This document shows positions 47,439 through 58,756 of a stretch of DNA of 64,000 bases, piece by piece. The notes beneath the pieces are model-generated. The model was not told the DNA's origin and did not search any database. It saw only the letters and a program-made list of their open reading frames with translations. A program made the translations under genes and the position numbers. Source of the DNA: Dermatophilaceae bacterium Soc4.6 (GTDB lineage: Bacteria > Actinomycetota > Actinomycetes > Actinomycetales > Dermatophilaceae); the NCBI GenBank assembly GCA_039889245.1, contig JAZGVH010000002.1:310001-374000 (forward strand). The letters are read 5' to 3'. The number at the start of each line of letters is the position of its first letter. Position 1 is the first letter of the stretch.

Positions 47439-48248
47439 TCAGAGACCCACGTGGTCGCGGTACCGACAGATCGCGGCGAACTCGGTCGGGTCGATCGACG
47501 CGCCTCCGACGAGGGCGCCGTCGACGTCTTCCTGCGCCATGATCGACGCGATGCTGGCTGCCTTGACCGACCCGCCGTAGAGGATCCTGACCGCATCGGC
47601 GACATCGCCGGAGTAGAGCTCGGCCAGCAGCGTCCGGATCGCCGCGCAGACCTCCTGCGCGTCGTCGGGGGTTGCCACCTCGCCGGTGCCGATGGCCCAC
47701 ACGGGCTCGTAGGCCACGACGAGGGTGCGGGCCGCCTCCTTGCTCACCCCGGTGAGACCGGCTCGCAGCTGGTCGAGGACGAACGGCACGTGGCCGCCCT
47801 CCCGGCGCACGTCGAGCCCCTCGCCGCAGCACAGGATCGGTGTCAGCCCGTGCTGGAAGGCGGCTGTCACCTTCGCCGCGACGGTCTCGTCGGTCTCGGC
47901 GTGGTACTCCCGACGCTCGCTGTGGCCCACGACGACGTAGGTACACCCCAGCTTGGCCAGGAAGGTGCCCGAGACCTCACCCGTGTAGGCCCCCGCGGTG
48001 TGCCGCGAGAGGTCCTGGGCACCGAAGCGGAGCAGCAGCCGATCGCCCTCGACGAGGGTCTGGACCGATCGCAGGTCGGTGAAGGGCGGGAAGACCGCCA
48101 CCTCGACCGCGGCGTAGTCGTGCTTGGCGTCGCGCAGGGTCCAGTCAAGCTTCTGCACGAGGTGGGTCGCCTGCAGGTGGTCGAGGTTCATCTTCCAGTT
48201 GCCGGCGATCAGCGGCGTCCGTCCGGCGGGGGCCTGGCGCGCGGCCAT
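47439..48248 (-). CDS. tpiA: Triosephosphate isomerase
   Basis: A 269-residue glycolytic enzyme. Catalytic Lys in [20 protein letters not shown], catalytic His in [20 protein letters not shown], catalytic Glu in [20 protein letters not shown], and phosphate site [16 protein letters not shown]. The start overlaps the pgk stop by one base. A ~155-bp gap separates it from secG, with no RNA gene seen. Confidence 0.96.
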   Translation of the reverse strand: MAARQAPAGRTPLIAGNWKMNLDHLQATHLVQKLDWTLRDAKHDYAAVEVAVFPPFTDLRSVQTLVEGDRLLLRFGAQDLSRHTAGAYTGEVSGTFLAKLGCTYVVVGHSERREYHAETDETVAAKVTAAFQHGLTPILCCGEGLDVRREGGHVPFVLDQLRAGLTGVSKEAARTLVVAYEPVWAIGTGEVATPDDAQEVCAAIRTLLAELYSGDVADAVRILYGGSVKAASIASIMAQEDVDGALVGGASIDPTEFAAICRYRDHVGL

Positions 48249-49462
48249 CAGGCCTGCTCCTCGTCGAGGACGGTGATGCCGGGCAGCTGCTTGCCCTCGA
48301 GGTACTCCAGGCTCGCCCCACCGCCGGTGGAGATGTGCCCGAACTGGTCGTCGGTGAAGCCGAGCTGACGGACGGCGGCAGCCGAGTCCCCACCACCGAC
48401 CACGGTCAGGCCGCCGGCCGCCGTGACGTCGACGAGCGCCTGGCCCAGGGCACGGGTGCCCTCGGCGTACGGCGCCATCTCGAAGGCTCCCATGGGGCCG
48501 TTCCAGAAGACCGTGCGTGCGTCGGCGAGCTTCTGCGCGAACAGCCGGCTCGACTCCGGGCCGATGTCGAGGCCCATCCGGTCTGCGGGGATGGCGTCAG
48601 CGGCCACGACCTCGTGCGCCGCATCGGCCGAGAACGCGTCGGCCGCCACGACGTCGACCGGCAGCACGATCTCGACGCCCCTCTCTGCCGCGTCGCGCAG
48701 ATAGCCCTTGACGACGTCGACCTGGTCGGCTTCGAGCAGGCTCGTGCCGACCTCGTGGCCCTGGGCCTTGAGGAAGGTGAAGACCATGCCGCCGCCGATG
48801 AGCAGGCGGTCGGCGGTCTGGAGCAGGTTGCCGATGACGCCGAGCTTGTCGGAGACCTTGGCGCCACCCAGCACCACCGCATACGGACGCTCGGGGGTCT
48901 CGGTCAGCCGCCGCAGCACGGCGACCTCGGTGGTCACCAGCCCGCCGGTGTAGGAGGGGAGGAGCCGGGCCACGTCGTAGACCGAGGCCTGCTTGCGGTG
49001 GACGACCCCGAAGCCGTCGGAGACGAAGGCGTCGGCCAGCCCGGCGAGCTGGCCGGCGAACTCGGCCCGCTCGTCGTCGGTCTTGGCCGTCTCGCCGGGG
49101 TTGAAGCGGAGGTTCTCGAGCAGGACGACGTCGCCGTCGGACGCTCCTGCGACGGCGGCCCGCGCGGACTCGCCCACGGTGTCGCCGGCAAAGGTCACCG
49201 CCCGCCCGAGCAGCTCGCCGAGCCGGGCCGCCACGGGGGCGAGGGAGTACCTCGCCTCGGGCGCGCCCTTCGGCCGCCCGAGGTGGGCGCACACGATCAC
49301 GCGTGCGCCCGCCTCGGAGAGCTCGCGGATCGTCGGTACGGACGCCCGGATGCGACCGTCGTCGGTGATCGTCTCCCCGTCCAGGGGGACGTTGAGGTCC
49401 GAGCGCACGAGCACGCGAGTGCCGTGCAGGTCACCCGCCAGCAGGTCGGCAAGAGTTCTCAA
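48248..49462 (-). CDS. pgk: Phosphoglycerate kinase
   Basis: A 404-residue glycolytic kinase. Substrate site [20 protein letters not shown], then [20 protein letters not shown]; nucleotide-domain motifs [20 protein letters not shown] and [20 protein letters not shown]; and the C-terminal [13 protein letters not shown]. Length is normal. It is 15 bp downstream of gap and overlaps tpiA. Confidence 0.96.
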   Translation of the reverse strand: MRTLADLLAGDLHGTRVLVRSDLNVPLDGETITDDGRIRASVPTIRELSEAGARVIVCAHLGRPKGAPEARYSLAPVAARLGELLGRAVTFAGDTVGESARAAVAGASDGDVVLLENLRFNPGETAKTDDERAEFAGQLAGLADAFVSDGFGVVHRKQASVYDVARLLPSYTGGLVTTEVAVLRRLTETPERPYAVVLGGAKVSDKLGVIGNLLQTADRLLIGGGMVFTFLKAQGHEVGTSLLEADQVDVVKGYLRDAAERGVEIVLPVDVVAADAFSADAAHEVVAADAIPADRMGLDIGPESSRLFAQKLADARTVFWNGPMGAFEMAPYAEGTRALGQALVDVTAAGGLTVVGGGDSAAAVRQLGFTDDQFGHISTGGGASLEYLEGKQLPGITVLDEEQA

Positions 49463-49477
49463 CGGGTCAGCGGCCGG

Positions 49478-51582
<2,105 letters not shown>

Positions 51583-51614
51583 GCGCACCATCCTGCCATC
51601 GGTCTCGAGCGACC

Positions 51615-52562
51615 TTAGCCGATGATGTCCCGATATGCGGCGGCCAGGCGGAGGGAGTCGTGCTGGCCCCGGTCGCGCAGCCGCGATACCGGACTGACCA
51701 CGAGCTCGGCCCCGAGGGCCTTGGCCGCCGCCTCGAGGTCGTCGTGCCCCTGCGGGCCCTCGAGCGTGGTGGGGTCGGCCAGCACGACGTCGAAGGTCAG
51801 ACCCGGCGCGTGCCGCACCAGTGACGCCAGGTGGTCGGCAGCCCGAAACCCTTTGGTCTCATCGGTGCTCACCTCCAGGTTGAGATTGAGCAGGCGCTGC
51901 GCCGAGGTCGACGCGAGGGCATCGCGCAGGCTCGGCACCAGCACGTGCGGAAGCACCGAGGTGAACCACGAGCCGGGGCCGAGCACCACCCAGTCGGCGT
52001 CGTGGATGGCGCCCAGGGTCTCGGGGGGACACGGTGCGTCCGACGGGCGCAGGCGCACCTCCTCGACCCGCCCCTTCGCCGTCGCCACGCGGTGCTGTCC
52101 CCTCACCGTGCTCGTCACCCCCCAGCGGTCGAGCACGTCGGCCTCGATCTCGAGGGGCACCCCGGACATCGGCAGCACCCGGCCCCGCGAGTTGAGCAGG
52201 CGCCCCACCAGGTCGAGCCCGCCCACGGTGTCGCCGAGGAGGTCCCACAACGACACGATGAGCAGGTTGCCGAGCGAGTGCCCACCCAGTGGCCCGTCAC
52301 CGGCGAACCGGTGCTGGAGCACGTCACGCCAGGTGTGTCCCCACGCGGTGTCGTCGCACAGCGCCGCGAGCGCCATCCGCAGGTCTCCCGGTGGCAGCAC
52401 GGCGAACTCGTCCCGCAGCCGCCCCGACGAGCCCCCGTCGTCGGCGACCGTGACCACGGCCGTCACCCGGTCGGTGACGAGCTTGAGCGCCGCCAGCGAC
52501 GCCGCGAGACCGTGCCCACCGCCGAGCGCGACGACACGCGTCTCCCGACCCGGTCCCGCCAC
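51615..52562 (-). CDS. yvcK: YvcK/CofD-like protein
   Basis: A 315-residue protein of the YvcK (GlmR) family, which binds UDP-sugars and affects cell-wall precursor flux. N-terminal [20 protein letters not shown], then [20 protein letters not shown] and [20 protein letters not shown], are diagnostic. [20 protein letters not shown] is also conserved. The GTG start is 3 bases after the rapZ stop. Confidence 0.94.
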   Translation of the reverse strand: MAGPGRETRVVALGGGHGLAASLAALKLVTDRVTAVVTVADDGGSSGRLRDEFAVLPPGDLRMALAALCDDTAWGHTWRDVLQHRFAGDGPLGGHSLGNLLIVSLWDLLGDTVGGLDLVGRLLNSRGRVLPMSGVPLEIEADVLDRWGVTSTVRGQHRVATAKGRVEEVRLRPSDAPCPPETLGAIHDADWVVLGPGSWFTSVLPHVLVPSLRDALASTSAQRLLNLNLEVSTDETKGFRAADHLASLVRHAPGLTFDVVLADPTTLEGPQGHDDLEAAAKALGAELVVSPVSRLRDRGQHDSLRLAAAYRDIIG

Positions 52563-52565
52563 GGG

Positions 52566-53468
52566 TCACTCCCGCCCGAAGTCGCGGTGCACGACGAAGG
52601 TCTCGACCCGGTCGCTCGCCAGCTCACGCGCCAGACGCTCGGCGATCGCCACCGACCGGTGCTTGCCCCCGGTGCACCCCACGGCGAGCGTGCTGTAGCG
52701 CCGCCCCTCGCGCACGTAGCCGTCGACGACGGGGACCATCAGCGCCACCACCGCGTCGACGAACTCGAGAGCGCCGGGCTGGGCCAGCACGTAGTCGGCC
52801 ACCGGGGCGTCGCGGCCGGAGAGAGCTCGCAGCTCCGGCACCCAGAAGGGGTTGGGCAGGAAGCGCATGTCGTAGACGAAGTCGGCGTCGAGCGGCACGC
52901 CGTACTTGAAGCCGAAGGACATGACGGCGAGCCGGATCTGGGCGCGCCCACCCTCCTCGAAGAGCGACGAGACCTTCGAGCTGAGCTGGTGGACGTTGAG
53001 CCCTGAGGTGTCGACGATCAGGTCGGCTTCGGAGCGCAGCTCGCCGAGCAGCTCGCGCTCACGCAGGATGCCGTCGAGCAGCCGTCCCTTGCCCTGCAAC
53101 GGGTGCGGGCGGCGCACGCTCTCGAATCGGCGCACGAGCGCCTCGTCGGTGGCGTCGAGGAAGACGATGTTGGGTCGGTGCCCGGTGCGGCCGAGGTCGC
53201 TGATGATGCTACCGAAGTCGGCGAAGATGCCGTGGCTGCGCACGTCGACCACGGCAGCCAGACGGGGCAACCGGCCCTCCCCCAGCCGGGTGAGGTAGTC
53301 GGCGTGCAGCTCGAGCAGCTGGGGAAGCATCTGGGGCGGCAGGTTGTCGACGACGTACCACCCGCGGTCCTCGAGCACGTTGGCGGCGGTCGACCGTCCG
53401 GCCCCGCTCATGCCGGTGAGGACGACGATGGGCTCTCCGGCTCCTGCGGGGGCCGGCTGCTCGCTCAT
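52566..53468 (-). CDS. rapZ: RNase adapter/nucleotide-binding protein RapZ
   Basis: A 300-residue P-loop protein of the RapZ (YvcJ) family. The Walker A-like site is VLTGMSGAGRSTAANVLEDR, with Arg in the usual Lys position, which is common in actinobacterial members. DNLPPQMLPQLLELH and the C-terminal LAVGCTGGKHRSVAIAERLA (second conserved P-loop-like site) are present. A -10 (TAGGGT) ends 7 bases before the ATG, so translation may be leaderless. Confidence 0.95.
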   Translation of the reverse strand: MSEQPAPAGAGEPIVVLTGMSGAGRSTAANVLEDRGWYVVDNLPPQMLPQLLELHADYLTRLGEGRLPRLAAVVDVRSHGIFADFGSIISDLGRTGHRPNIVFLDATDEALVRRFESVRRPHPLQGKGRLLDGILRERELLGELRSEADLIVDTSGLNVHQLSSKVSSLFEEGGRAQIRLAVMSFGFKYGVPLDADFVYDMRFLPNPFWVPELRALSGRDAPVADYVLAQPGALEFVDAVVALMVPVVDGYVREGRRYSTLAVGCTGGKHRSVAIAERLARELASDRVETFVVHRDFGRE

Positions 53469-53475
53469 GGCTCCC

Positions 53476-53481
53476 ACCCTA
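53476..53481 (-). promoter_or_regulatory. -10 element of rapZ-yvcK-whiA
   Basis: TAGGGT on the minus strand within ACTAGGGTGG, 7 bases before the rapZ ATG. Confidence 0.5.
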
Positions 53482-53505
53482 GTAGGGCCCATCCGCGGTC
53501 CCCCG

Positions 53506-55545
53506 TCAGTCGAGCACCTCACCGGTGGTGAGGTTGACCGCCGGGGTGAGGGTCGCGCCCTCGACGCGCAGCCGCTGGACCACCGTCGCCGCGACCGCGG
53601 GCCCGATGCCCGGCACCTGCTCCACCTCCTCGACGGACGCGGCCCGCAGCTTCTTCACGGAGCCGAAGGCCTTCAGCAGGGCCCCGCGGCGCGTCTCACC
53701 GAGACCCGGTATGCCGTCGAGCGCCGACGTCGTCATCGCCTTGGAGCGCCGCTGACGGTGGAAGGTGATGGCGAAGCGGTGCGCCTCGTCGCGCAGCCGC
53801 TGCAGCAGGTAGAGACCCTCGCTCGTGCGCGGTAGGATCACCGGGAAGTCCTGACCCGGCACCCAGACCTCCTCGAGGCGCTTGGCCAGGCCCACGATCG
53901 CCACGTCGTCCACCCCGAGCGCGGACAGGGCGGCGCGCGCAGCGTTGACCTGAGGCAGGCCCCCGTCGACCACCACGAGGTTGGGTGGGTAGGCGAACCG
54001 GCGCGGCCGACCGGTCTCCTCGTCGATCGGGCCGCTTGAGCGCCGACCCGTCTCGTCGACCTCGAGCGCCGGACCACGCGTCACCGCAGACGCCTCCGCC
54101 GCGAGGGCCTCGGCCTCCCGCTCCCGGTCGCCGAGATAGCGGGCGAAGCGCCGGGTGAGCACCTCGTGCATCGCGGCGGTGTCGTCGATCGTGGCCAGCT
54201 CGCCGTCGAGCCCCGGCTCGAGTGCCCCCCGGACGATGAAGCGGCGGTACTCCGCCTTGCGGGGCAGCCCGTCCTCGAAGACGACCATCGACGCGACGAC
54301 GTTGGTGCCCTGCACGTGGCTGACGTCGAAGCACTCGATCCGCAAGGGTGCGTCCTCGAGCTCGAGCACCTCCTGGATCTCCTGCAGGGCCAGGCTCCGG
54401 GCGGTGAGGTCGCCGGCCCGAGCCACCTTGTGGCGGGCGAGTGACTGCTCCGCGTTGCGATGCACCGTCTCCATCAACGACCGCTTGTCGCCGCGCTGGG
54501 GCACCCGCAGGTCGACCTGGGACCCGCGCAGGTCGCTCAGCCAGACCTGGACGGCGTCGTCGTCGGTGGGCATCACCGGGACCAGCACCTCGCGGGGGAC
54601 GGCGTCCGCGCCCTGGTCGCCGTAGACCTGCAGCAGCAGGTGCCAGACGAGGTCGGGCAGCTCTTCGCTCTCCTTCTCGACGACCCACCCGCGCTGTCCG
54701 CGGATGCGGCCGCCTCGCACGTGGAAGACCTGGACCGCGGCCTCGAGCTCGTCGTCGGCCAGGGCGAAGACGTCCGCGTCCGTCGCGTCGCCGAGCACGA
54801 CCGCCGACTTCTCGAGCGCGCGCTGGAGGGCACCGATGTCGTCGCGCAGCCGGGCCGCGAGCTCGAACTCGAGGTCGTCCGAGGCCTGCTTCATCCGCTG
54901 CTCGATGCGTGCGACGAACTTGGTGGTGTTGCCCGCCATGAAGTCGCAGAAGTCCTCGGAGATCTGACGGTGCTCCTGCTCGGAGACCCGTCCGACGCAG
55001 GGGGCGGAGCACTTGTCGATGTAGCCCAGCAGGCAGGGGCGACCGCTCGCCGCCGCCCGCTTGAAGACCCCTGACGAGCAGGTGCGCATCGGGAAGGGAC
55101 GCAGCAGCAGGTCGAGGGTCTCGCGGATGGCCCAGGCGTGGGAGAACGGACCGAAGTAGCGGGTGCCCTTCCGCTTGACGCCGCGCAGGACCTGCGCCCG
55201 GGGGAACTCCTCGCCGAGCGTGACGGCGAGGAACGGGTAGGACTTGTCGTCGCGGTACTTGACGTTGAAGCGTGGGTCGTACTCCTTGATCCAGGAGTAC
55301 TCGAGCTGGAGTGCCTCGACCTCGGTCTTGACGACCGTCCACTCGACGCTGGCCCCGGTGCGGACCATCGTCGCGGTCCGCGGGTGCAGGGCGGCGATGT
55401 CCTGGAAGTAGGACGAGAGTCGCGGGCGCAGTGACTTGGCCTTGCCGACGTAGATGACCCGCCCGTCGCGGTCGCGGAAGCGGTACACCCCGGGGTCGGT
55501 AGGGATCTCCCCCGGCTTCGGACGGTAGGTCGAGGGATCAGCCAC
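53506..55545 (-). CDS. uvrC: Excinuclease ABC subunit C
   Basis: A 679-residue dual-incision nuclease of nucleotide excision repair. GIY-YIG domain at residues ~15-95 ([20 protein letters not shown]), Cys-rich region [15 protein letters not shown], UvrB-binding helix pair around [20 protein letters not shown], RNase H-like endonuclease core [20 protein letters not shown] and [20 protein letters not shown], and a C-terminal (HhH)2 domain ([20 protein letters not shown]). The GTG start at 55545 fits the family length. Confidence 0.96.
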   Translation of the reverse strand: MADPSTYRPKPGEIPTDPGVYRFRDRDGRVIYVGKAKSLRPRLSSYFQDIAALHPRTATMVRTGASVEWTVVKTEVEALQLEYSWIKEYDPRFNVKYRDDKSYPFLAVTLGEEFPRAQVLRGVKRKGTRYFGPFSHAWAIRETLDLLLRPFPMRTCSSGVFKRAAASGRPCLLGYIDKCSAPCVGRVSEQEHRQISEDFCDFMAGNTTKFVARIEQRMKQASDDLEFELAARLRDDIGALQRALEKSAVVLGDATDADVFALADDELEAAVQVFHVRGGRIRGQRGWVVEKESEELPDLVWHLLLQVYGDQGADAVPREVLVPVMPTDDDAVQVWLSDLRGSQVDLRVPQRGDKRSLMETVHRNAEQSLARHKVARAGDLTARSLALQEIQEVLELEDAPLRIECFDVSHVQGTNVVASMVVFEDGLPRKAEYRRFIVRGALEPGLDGELATIDDTAAMHEVLTRRFARYLGDREREAEALAAEASAVTRGPALEVDETGRRSSGPIDEETGRPRRFAYPPNLVVVDGGLPQVNAARAALSALGVDDVAIVGLAKRLEEVWVPGQDFPVILPRTSEGLYLLQRLRDEAHRFAITFHRQRRSKAMTTSALDGIPGLGETRRGALLKAFGSVKKLRAASVEEVEQVPGIGPAVAATVVQRLRVEGATLTPAVNLTTGEVLD

Positions 55546-55565
55546 GCCCCCAGCGTAGGTCGGAC

Positions 55566-55991
55566 CTACGACACGACGACGTCGGTCCCCTTGACCGTGG
55601 CGGTCCGGGGGGCCAGCGGCTGCCGGGCCGGTCCCTGGCTCGGCGCCCCGGTGGCGATGTCGAACATGCTGCCGTGGCAGGTGCACTCGATCTGGCCGCC
55701 CTCGATCTTGGAGACCGGGCAGCCCTGGTGGGTGCAGACGACGCTGAACGCCTTGAACGAGTCCTTCGTGGGCTGGGTGACGACGACGTCGCCGACGATC
55801 TTCCCGCCGCCCACGGGGATGTCGGCGACCGGCACGGTCGTCCCGGTGGCCGCACCGCCCGCGGGCGCACCCGAGGCGGGGGCCGGGCCGGACGAGCCGC
55901 ACCCGCCGAGGCCCACCACGGCGGCTGTCCCGACCCCCAGCGCACAGGCAGAGCGGACGAGGGTGCGGCGGTCGACCTGGGGCTGCGTCAT
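55566..55991 (-). CDS. Secreted Rieske 2Fe-2S lipoprotein
   Basis: A 141-residue protein. The N-terminus has a twin-arginine signal ([20 protein letters not shown]) ending in a lipobox-like GLGGC, then a Gly/Ala linker. The Rieske domain ligands are [20 protein letters not shown] followed by HGSMFD, with the two disulfide cysteines in place. It is therefore a Tat-exported, lipid-anchored electron-transfer protein. Family members often form the soluble Rieske part of small membrane redox systems; the partner here is not visible. Confidence 0.9.
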   Translation of the reverse strand: MTQPQVDRRTLVRSACALGVGTAAVVGLGGCGSSGPAPASGAPAGGAATGTTVPVADIPVGGGKIVGDVVVTQPTKDSFKAFSVVCTHQGCPVSKIEGGQIECTCHGSMFDIATGAPSQGPARQPLAPRTATVKGTDVVVS

Positions 55992-56346
55992 GGGTGCTCC
56001 TGGGAGGTTGGGCGATGGAGGCGGGCGCGAGCGGACCAGCTGGGGACGCCCGCGCGGGTGTCGTCGTCCCCACGCCCAACGCCCAACGGTCACGAATGGT
56101 TCGCGTCCGCCGCGCGACCCCGCGAGGCGCGGATTCCGTCAGTCGGAGCTGACATCGGATTATTACGAGAAGGACACGAGAGACGGGTCCCGGCCACGGC
56201 GTCGGATGCGACCAGTAGCGTCGTGGGCAGCGGTTCGTCCGTGCCGTTGTCGGCGACCCCGAACGACCCTTCCGAGCGCTCTGACCTGCTCGAACGTCCC
56301 GAGCAGGACCTTCGGACTCCATGAGGTCACAGGTGTGTCGCATCCC

Positions 56347-56376
56347 TTGACACCCCCCACTCGGATGGACCACTGT
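56347..56376 (+). promoter_or_regulatory. Promoter candidate of the branched-chain ABC operon
   Basis: TTGACA (56347-56352), 18-base spacer, CACTGT (56371-56376). It is followed by a leader of about 85 bases holding a perfect 7-bp hairpin (56386-56404). The whole 55992-56470 spacer is otherwise without a convincing gene; it includes an AT-richer patch around 56155-56170. Confidence 0.35.
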
Positions 56377-56470
56377 GTGGGCGCACCGGGCCGCGACGGC
56401 CCGGAGCCGCGCCGACCTCGGCGCACTGGCACGACCGACGCTCCTGTCGGCAGATCTTTGGAGGACTTAC

Positions 56471-57676
56471 TTGCTGCGGACACGCACTCTCGTCAACCTG
56501 GCCGCTCTCGGTGCCACCGGAGCCCTGGTCCTGTCGGCCTGCTCCAACTCGTCCACGAGCACGGGAGGTGGACTCGGTGCGGGCGCCACGGGTGGCGGTG
56601 CCGCCGGAGGGTCGACCTACACCGTCGCCTTCCAGGGCCCGCTGTCCGGTGACAACCAGCAGCTGGGCATCAACGAGGTCAACGGCGTCGAGCTCGCCAT
56701 CGAGCAGGCCAATGCCTCGGGCAATCTCGGCTTCACCCTCAAGCTGCTCAAGGCCGACGACGGCGGCGACGCCTCCAAGGCCCCGGCCGCCGCGGCCCAG
56801 GTCCTGCAGGACGCGACGGTGATGGGAGTCGTCGGACCCTCCTTCTCCGGCACCAGCAAGGCCGTCGGCCAGGACTACGGCAATGCCCAGCTGGCCATCG
56901 TCAACCCCTCGGCCAGCAACGGGACCCTGCAGACCCTGGGCTTCAAGACCTGGCACCGCATCGTCCCCAACGACTTCGCCGAAGGTCCCGCCATGGCGGA
57001 CTGGCTCGCGAAGAAGTCGCAGAAGGTCTTCGTGCTCAACGACCTGTCCGACTACGGCGCCGGCGTGGCCGGAGCCGTCGAGAAGGAGCTCAAGACGAAG
57101 GGCATCGCGGTCGTGACGGCGGGAGTCGACGCGAAGACCACCGACTACGGCGCCACGGCCCAGACCATCAAGCAGTCAGGCGCCACCGCCCTCTTCTACG
57201 GCGGCTACGACGCCCAGGCCGCACTGCTCGCCAAGGCCCTCACCGCAGTCGACTACACCGGTCTCCGCTCCGCCGGCAACGGCGTGAAGTCCTCGGTCTT
57301 CACCTCCGGCGCCGGCGCCTCCGGCAATGGCTGGTACTTCAGCTGCGGCTGCCAGGACGCGACGGTGGCCCCGGACTCGAAGGCCTTCACCGCGGCCTAC
57401 CAGACGAAGTTCAACACCCCGCCGTCCACCTACTCCCCCGAGGCGTTCGACGCCGCGAACCTGCTGATCGACGCGATCAAGGCGGCCAAGGCTGCCGGCA
57501 CCGTCGACCGGGCGTCGGTCAACGCGCAGGTCACCAAGGCCGACTTCACGGGCATCACGGGCACGATCAAGTTCGGCGCGAACGGCGACCTGCCGGCCGG
57601 CGTCGGCACGGTCAACCTCTTCCAGCAGAAGGACGGCAAGATCGTCTCGCTCGGAGACGTCGGCTCCGCCAGCTAG
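56471..57676 (+). CDS. Branched-chain amino acid ABC transporter substrate-binding protein
   Basis: A 401-residue lipoprotein of the LivJ/periplasmic-binding type I family. The signal peptide ends in a lipobox (TGALVLSAC). STYTVAFQGPLSGDNQQLGI and VMGVVGPSFSGTSKAVGQDY are family features, as is the YSPEAFDAANLLIDAI end. The start is TTG 56471 with GGAGGA at 56459-56464, a good ribosome site. It is first in the operon with livH, livM, livG and livF. The ligand may be a branched-chain amino acid or a related compound such as urea or an amide. Confidence 0.92.
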   Translation: MLRTRTLVNLAALGATGALVLSACSNSSTSTGGGLGAGATGGGAAGGSTYTVAFQGPLSGDNQQLGINEVNGVELAIEQANASGNLGFTLKLLKADDGGDASKAPAAAAQVLQDATVMGVVGPSFSGTSKAVGQDYGNAQLAIVNPSASNGTLQTLGFKTWHRIVPNDFAEGPAMADWLAKKSQKVFVLNDLSDYGAGVAGAVEKELKTKGIAVVTAGVDAKTTDYGATAQTIKQSGATALFYGGYDAQAALLAKALTAVDYTGLRSAGNGVKSSVFTSGAGASGNGWYFSCGCQDATVAPDSKAFTAAYQTKFNTPPSTYSPEAFDAANLLIDAIKAAKAAGTVDRASVNAQVTKADFTGITGTIKFGANGDLPAGVGTVNLFQQKDGKIVSLGDVGSAS

Positions 57677-57709
57677 ACCTGGGCCTCACCGGCCAGTGAC
57701 TCACCCGTG

Positions 57710-57753
57710 CCGAGGGTCTGCGTTCGTCCGTCCCGACGAATGCAGACCCTCGG
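57710..57753 (+). terminator. Intercistronic hairpin between binding protein and permease genes
   Basis: A 19-bp stem with a single G-U pair and a 6-nt loop (CGTCCC), left arm 57710-57728 and right arm 57735-57753, 34 bases after the binding-protein stop. No T-run follows. Hairpins at this place often protect the upstream message or partly stop transcription, so that binding protein exceeds permease. Confidence 0.7.
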
Positions 57754-57805
57754 TGGCTCTGCCCCACCATCCTGGGCCCTGCACGTGACTGGAGAACCCG
57801 ACGCG

Positions 57806-58756
57806 ATGTCCGACTTCCTCACCTACTTCATCCTGGGCCTGACGCGCGGCTCGATGTACGCGCTGATCGCCCTCGGCTACACGCTCGTCTACGGCGTCCT
57901 CCAGCTGATCAACTTCGCCCACAGCGAGGTCTTCATGTCGGGTGCCTTCGGGTCATACCTCGTGATCGGCCTCTTCGTCCACAACGGCGACATCCTGCCG
58001 TGGTACGGCGTCATCGCCGTGCTCATCCTCGGGCTGGCCTCCGGTGCCGCCGTCGGGGCCTTCGTCGCCTGGACCCTCGAACGCGTGGCCTATCGACCGT
58101 TGCGCAGGCGGGGGGCACCCAAGCTCGCCTTCCTCATCAGCGCGATCGGCATGTCCTTCTTCCTCTCGCAGCTCGCGGGCAAGATGTTCAACCGCCTCAG
58201 CCAGAACTCGTTCCCGACGTACTTCAACCAGAACATGTCGGTCCTGAAGATCGGGGGGGCGAACGTGACCCTCATCCAGGCCATCGTCATCGTCAGCGCC
58301 CTCGTGATGATGCTGGGCCTCGACCGGCTCGTGTCCGGCACCAAGCTGGGCCGCAGCATCCGCGGGGTGGCAGAGGACGCGCCGACCGCGGCGCTGATGG
58401 GCATCAACATCGACAAGACCATCTCGCGCACCTTCATCATCGGCGGGGCCCTCGGGGGCGCGGCCGGCTTCCTCTTCGGCACCGCGTTCGTGTTCTCCAG
58501 CACCATGGGCTTCATCCCCGGGGTCAAGGCCTTCGCCGCTGCGGTCCTCGGCGGCATCGGCAACATCCGCGGGGCCATGCTCGGCGGTCTGCTGCTGGGG
58601 ATCGTCGAGAACCTCGTCCCGACCGCTCCGTGGGACGGGTCCGGGGGGTGGATCGGCCTCGCCTGGACCGACGTCGTCGCCTTCGTCGTCCTCATCCTCG
58701 TGCTGGTCTTCCGACCATCCGGCATCCTCGGAGAGAAGCTGGGGCGTGCGGCATGA
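57806..58756 (+). CDS. livH: Branched-chain amino acid ABC transporter permease LivH
   Basis: A 316-residue membrane permease. LGLTRGSMYALIALGYTLVY, GVLQLINFAHSEVFMSGAFG and the EAA-like loop GRSIRGVAEDAPTAALMGIN are family signatures; about eight helices are visible. ATG 57806 has GGAGAA upstream. The stop overlaps livM by 4 bases. Confidence 0.93.
   Translation: MSDFLTYFILGLTRGSMYALIALGYTLVYGVLQLINFAHSEVFMSGAFGSYLVIGLFVHNGDILPWYGVIAVLILGLASGAAVGAFVAWTLERVAYRPLRRRGAPKLAFLISAIGMSFFLSQLAGKMFNRLSQNSFPTYFNQNMSVLKIGGANVTLIQAIVIVSALVMMLGLDRLVSGTKLGRSIRGVAEDAPTAALMGINIDKTISRTFIIGGALGGAAGFLFGTAFVFSSTMGFIPGVKAFAAAVLGGIGNIRGAMLGGLLLGIVENLVPTAPWDGSGGWIGLAWTDVVAFVVLILVLVFRPSGILGEKLGRAA

Noticed and set aside
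56163-56483. A 106-codon minus-strand ORF upstream of the branched-chain ABC operon
   Set aside because: Arg-rich translation without recognisable features; overlaps the likely promoter and leader of the operon.
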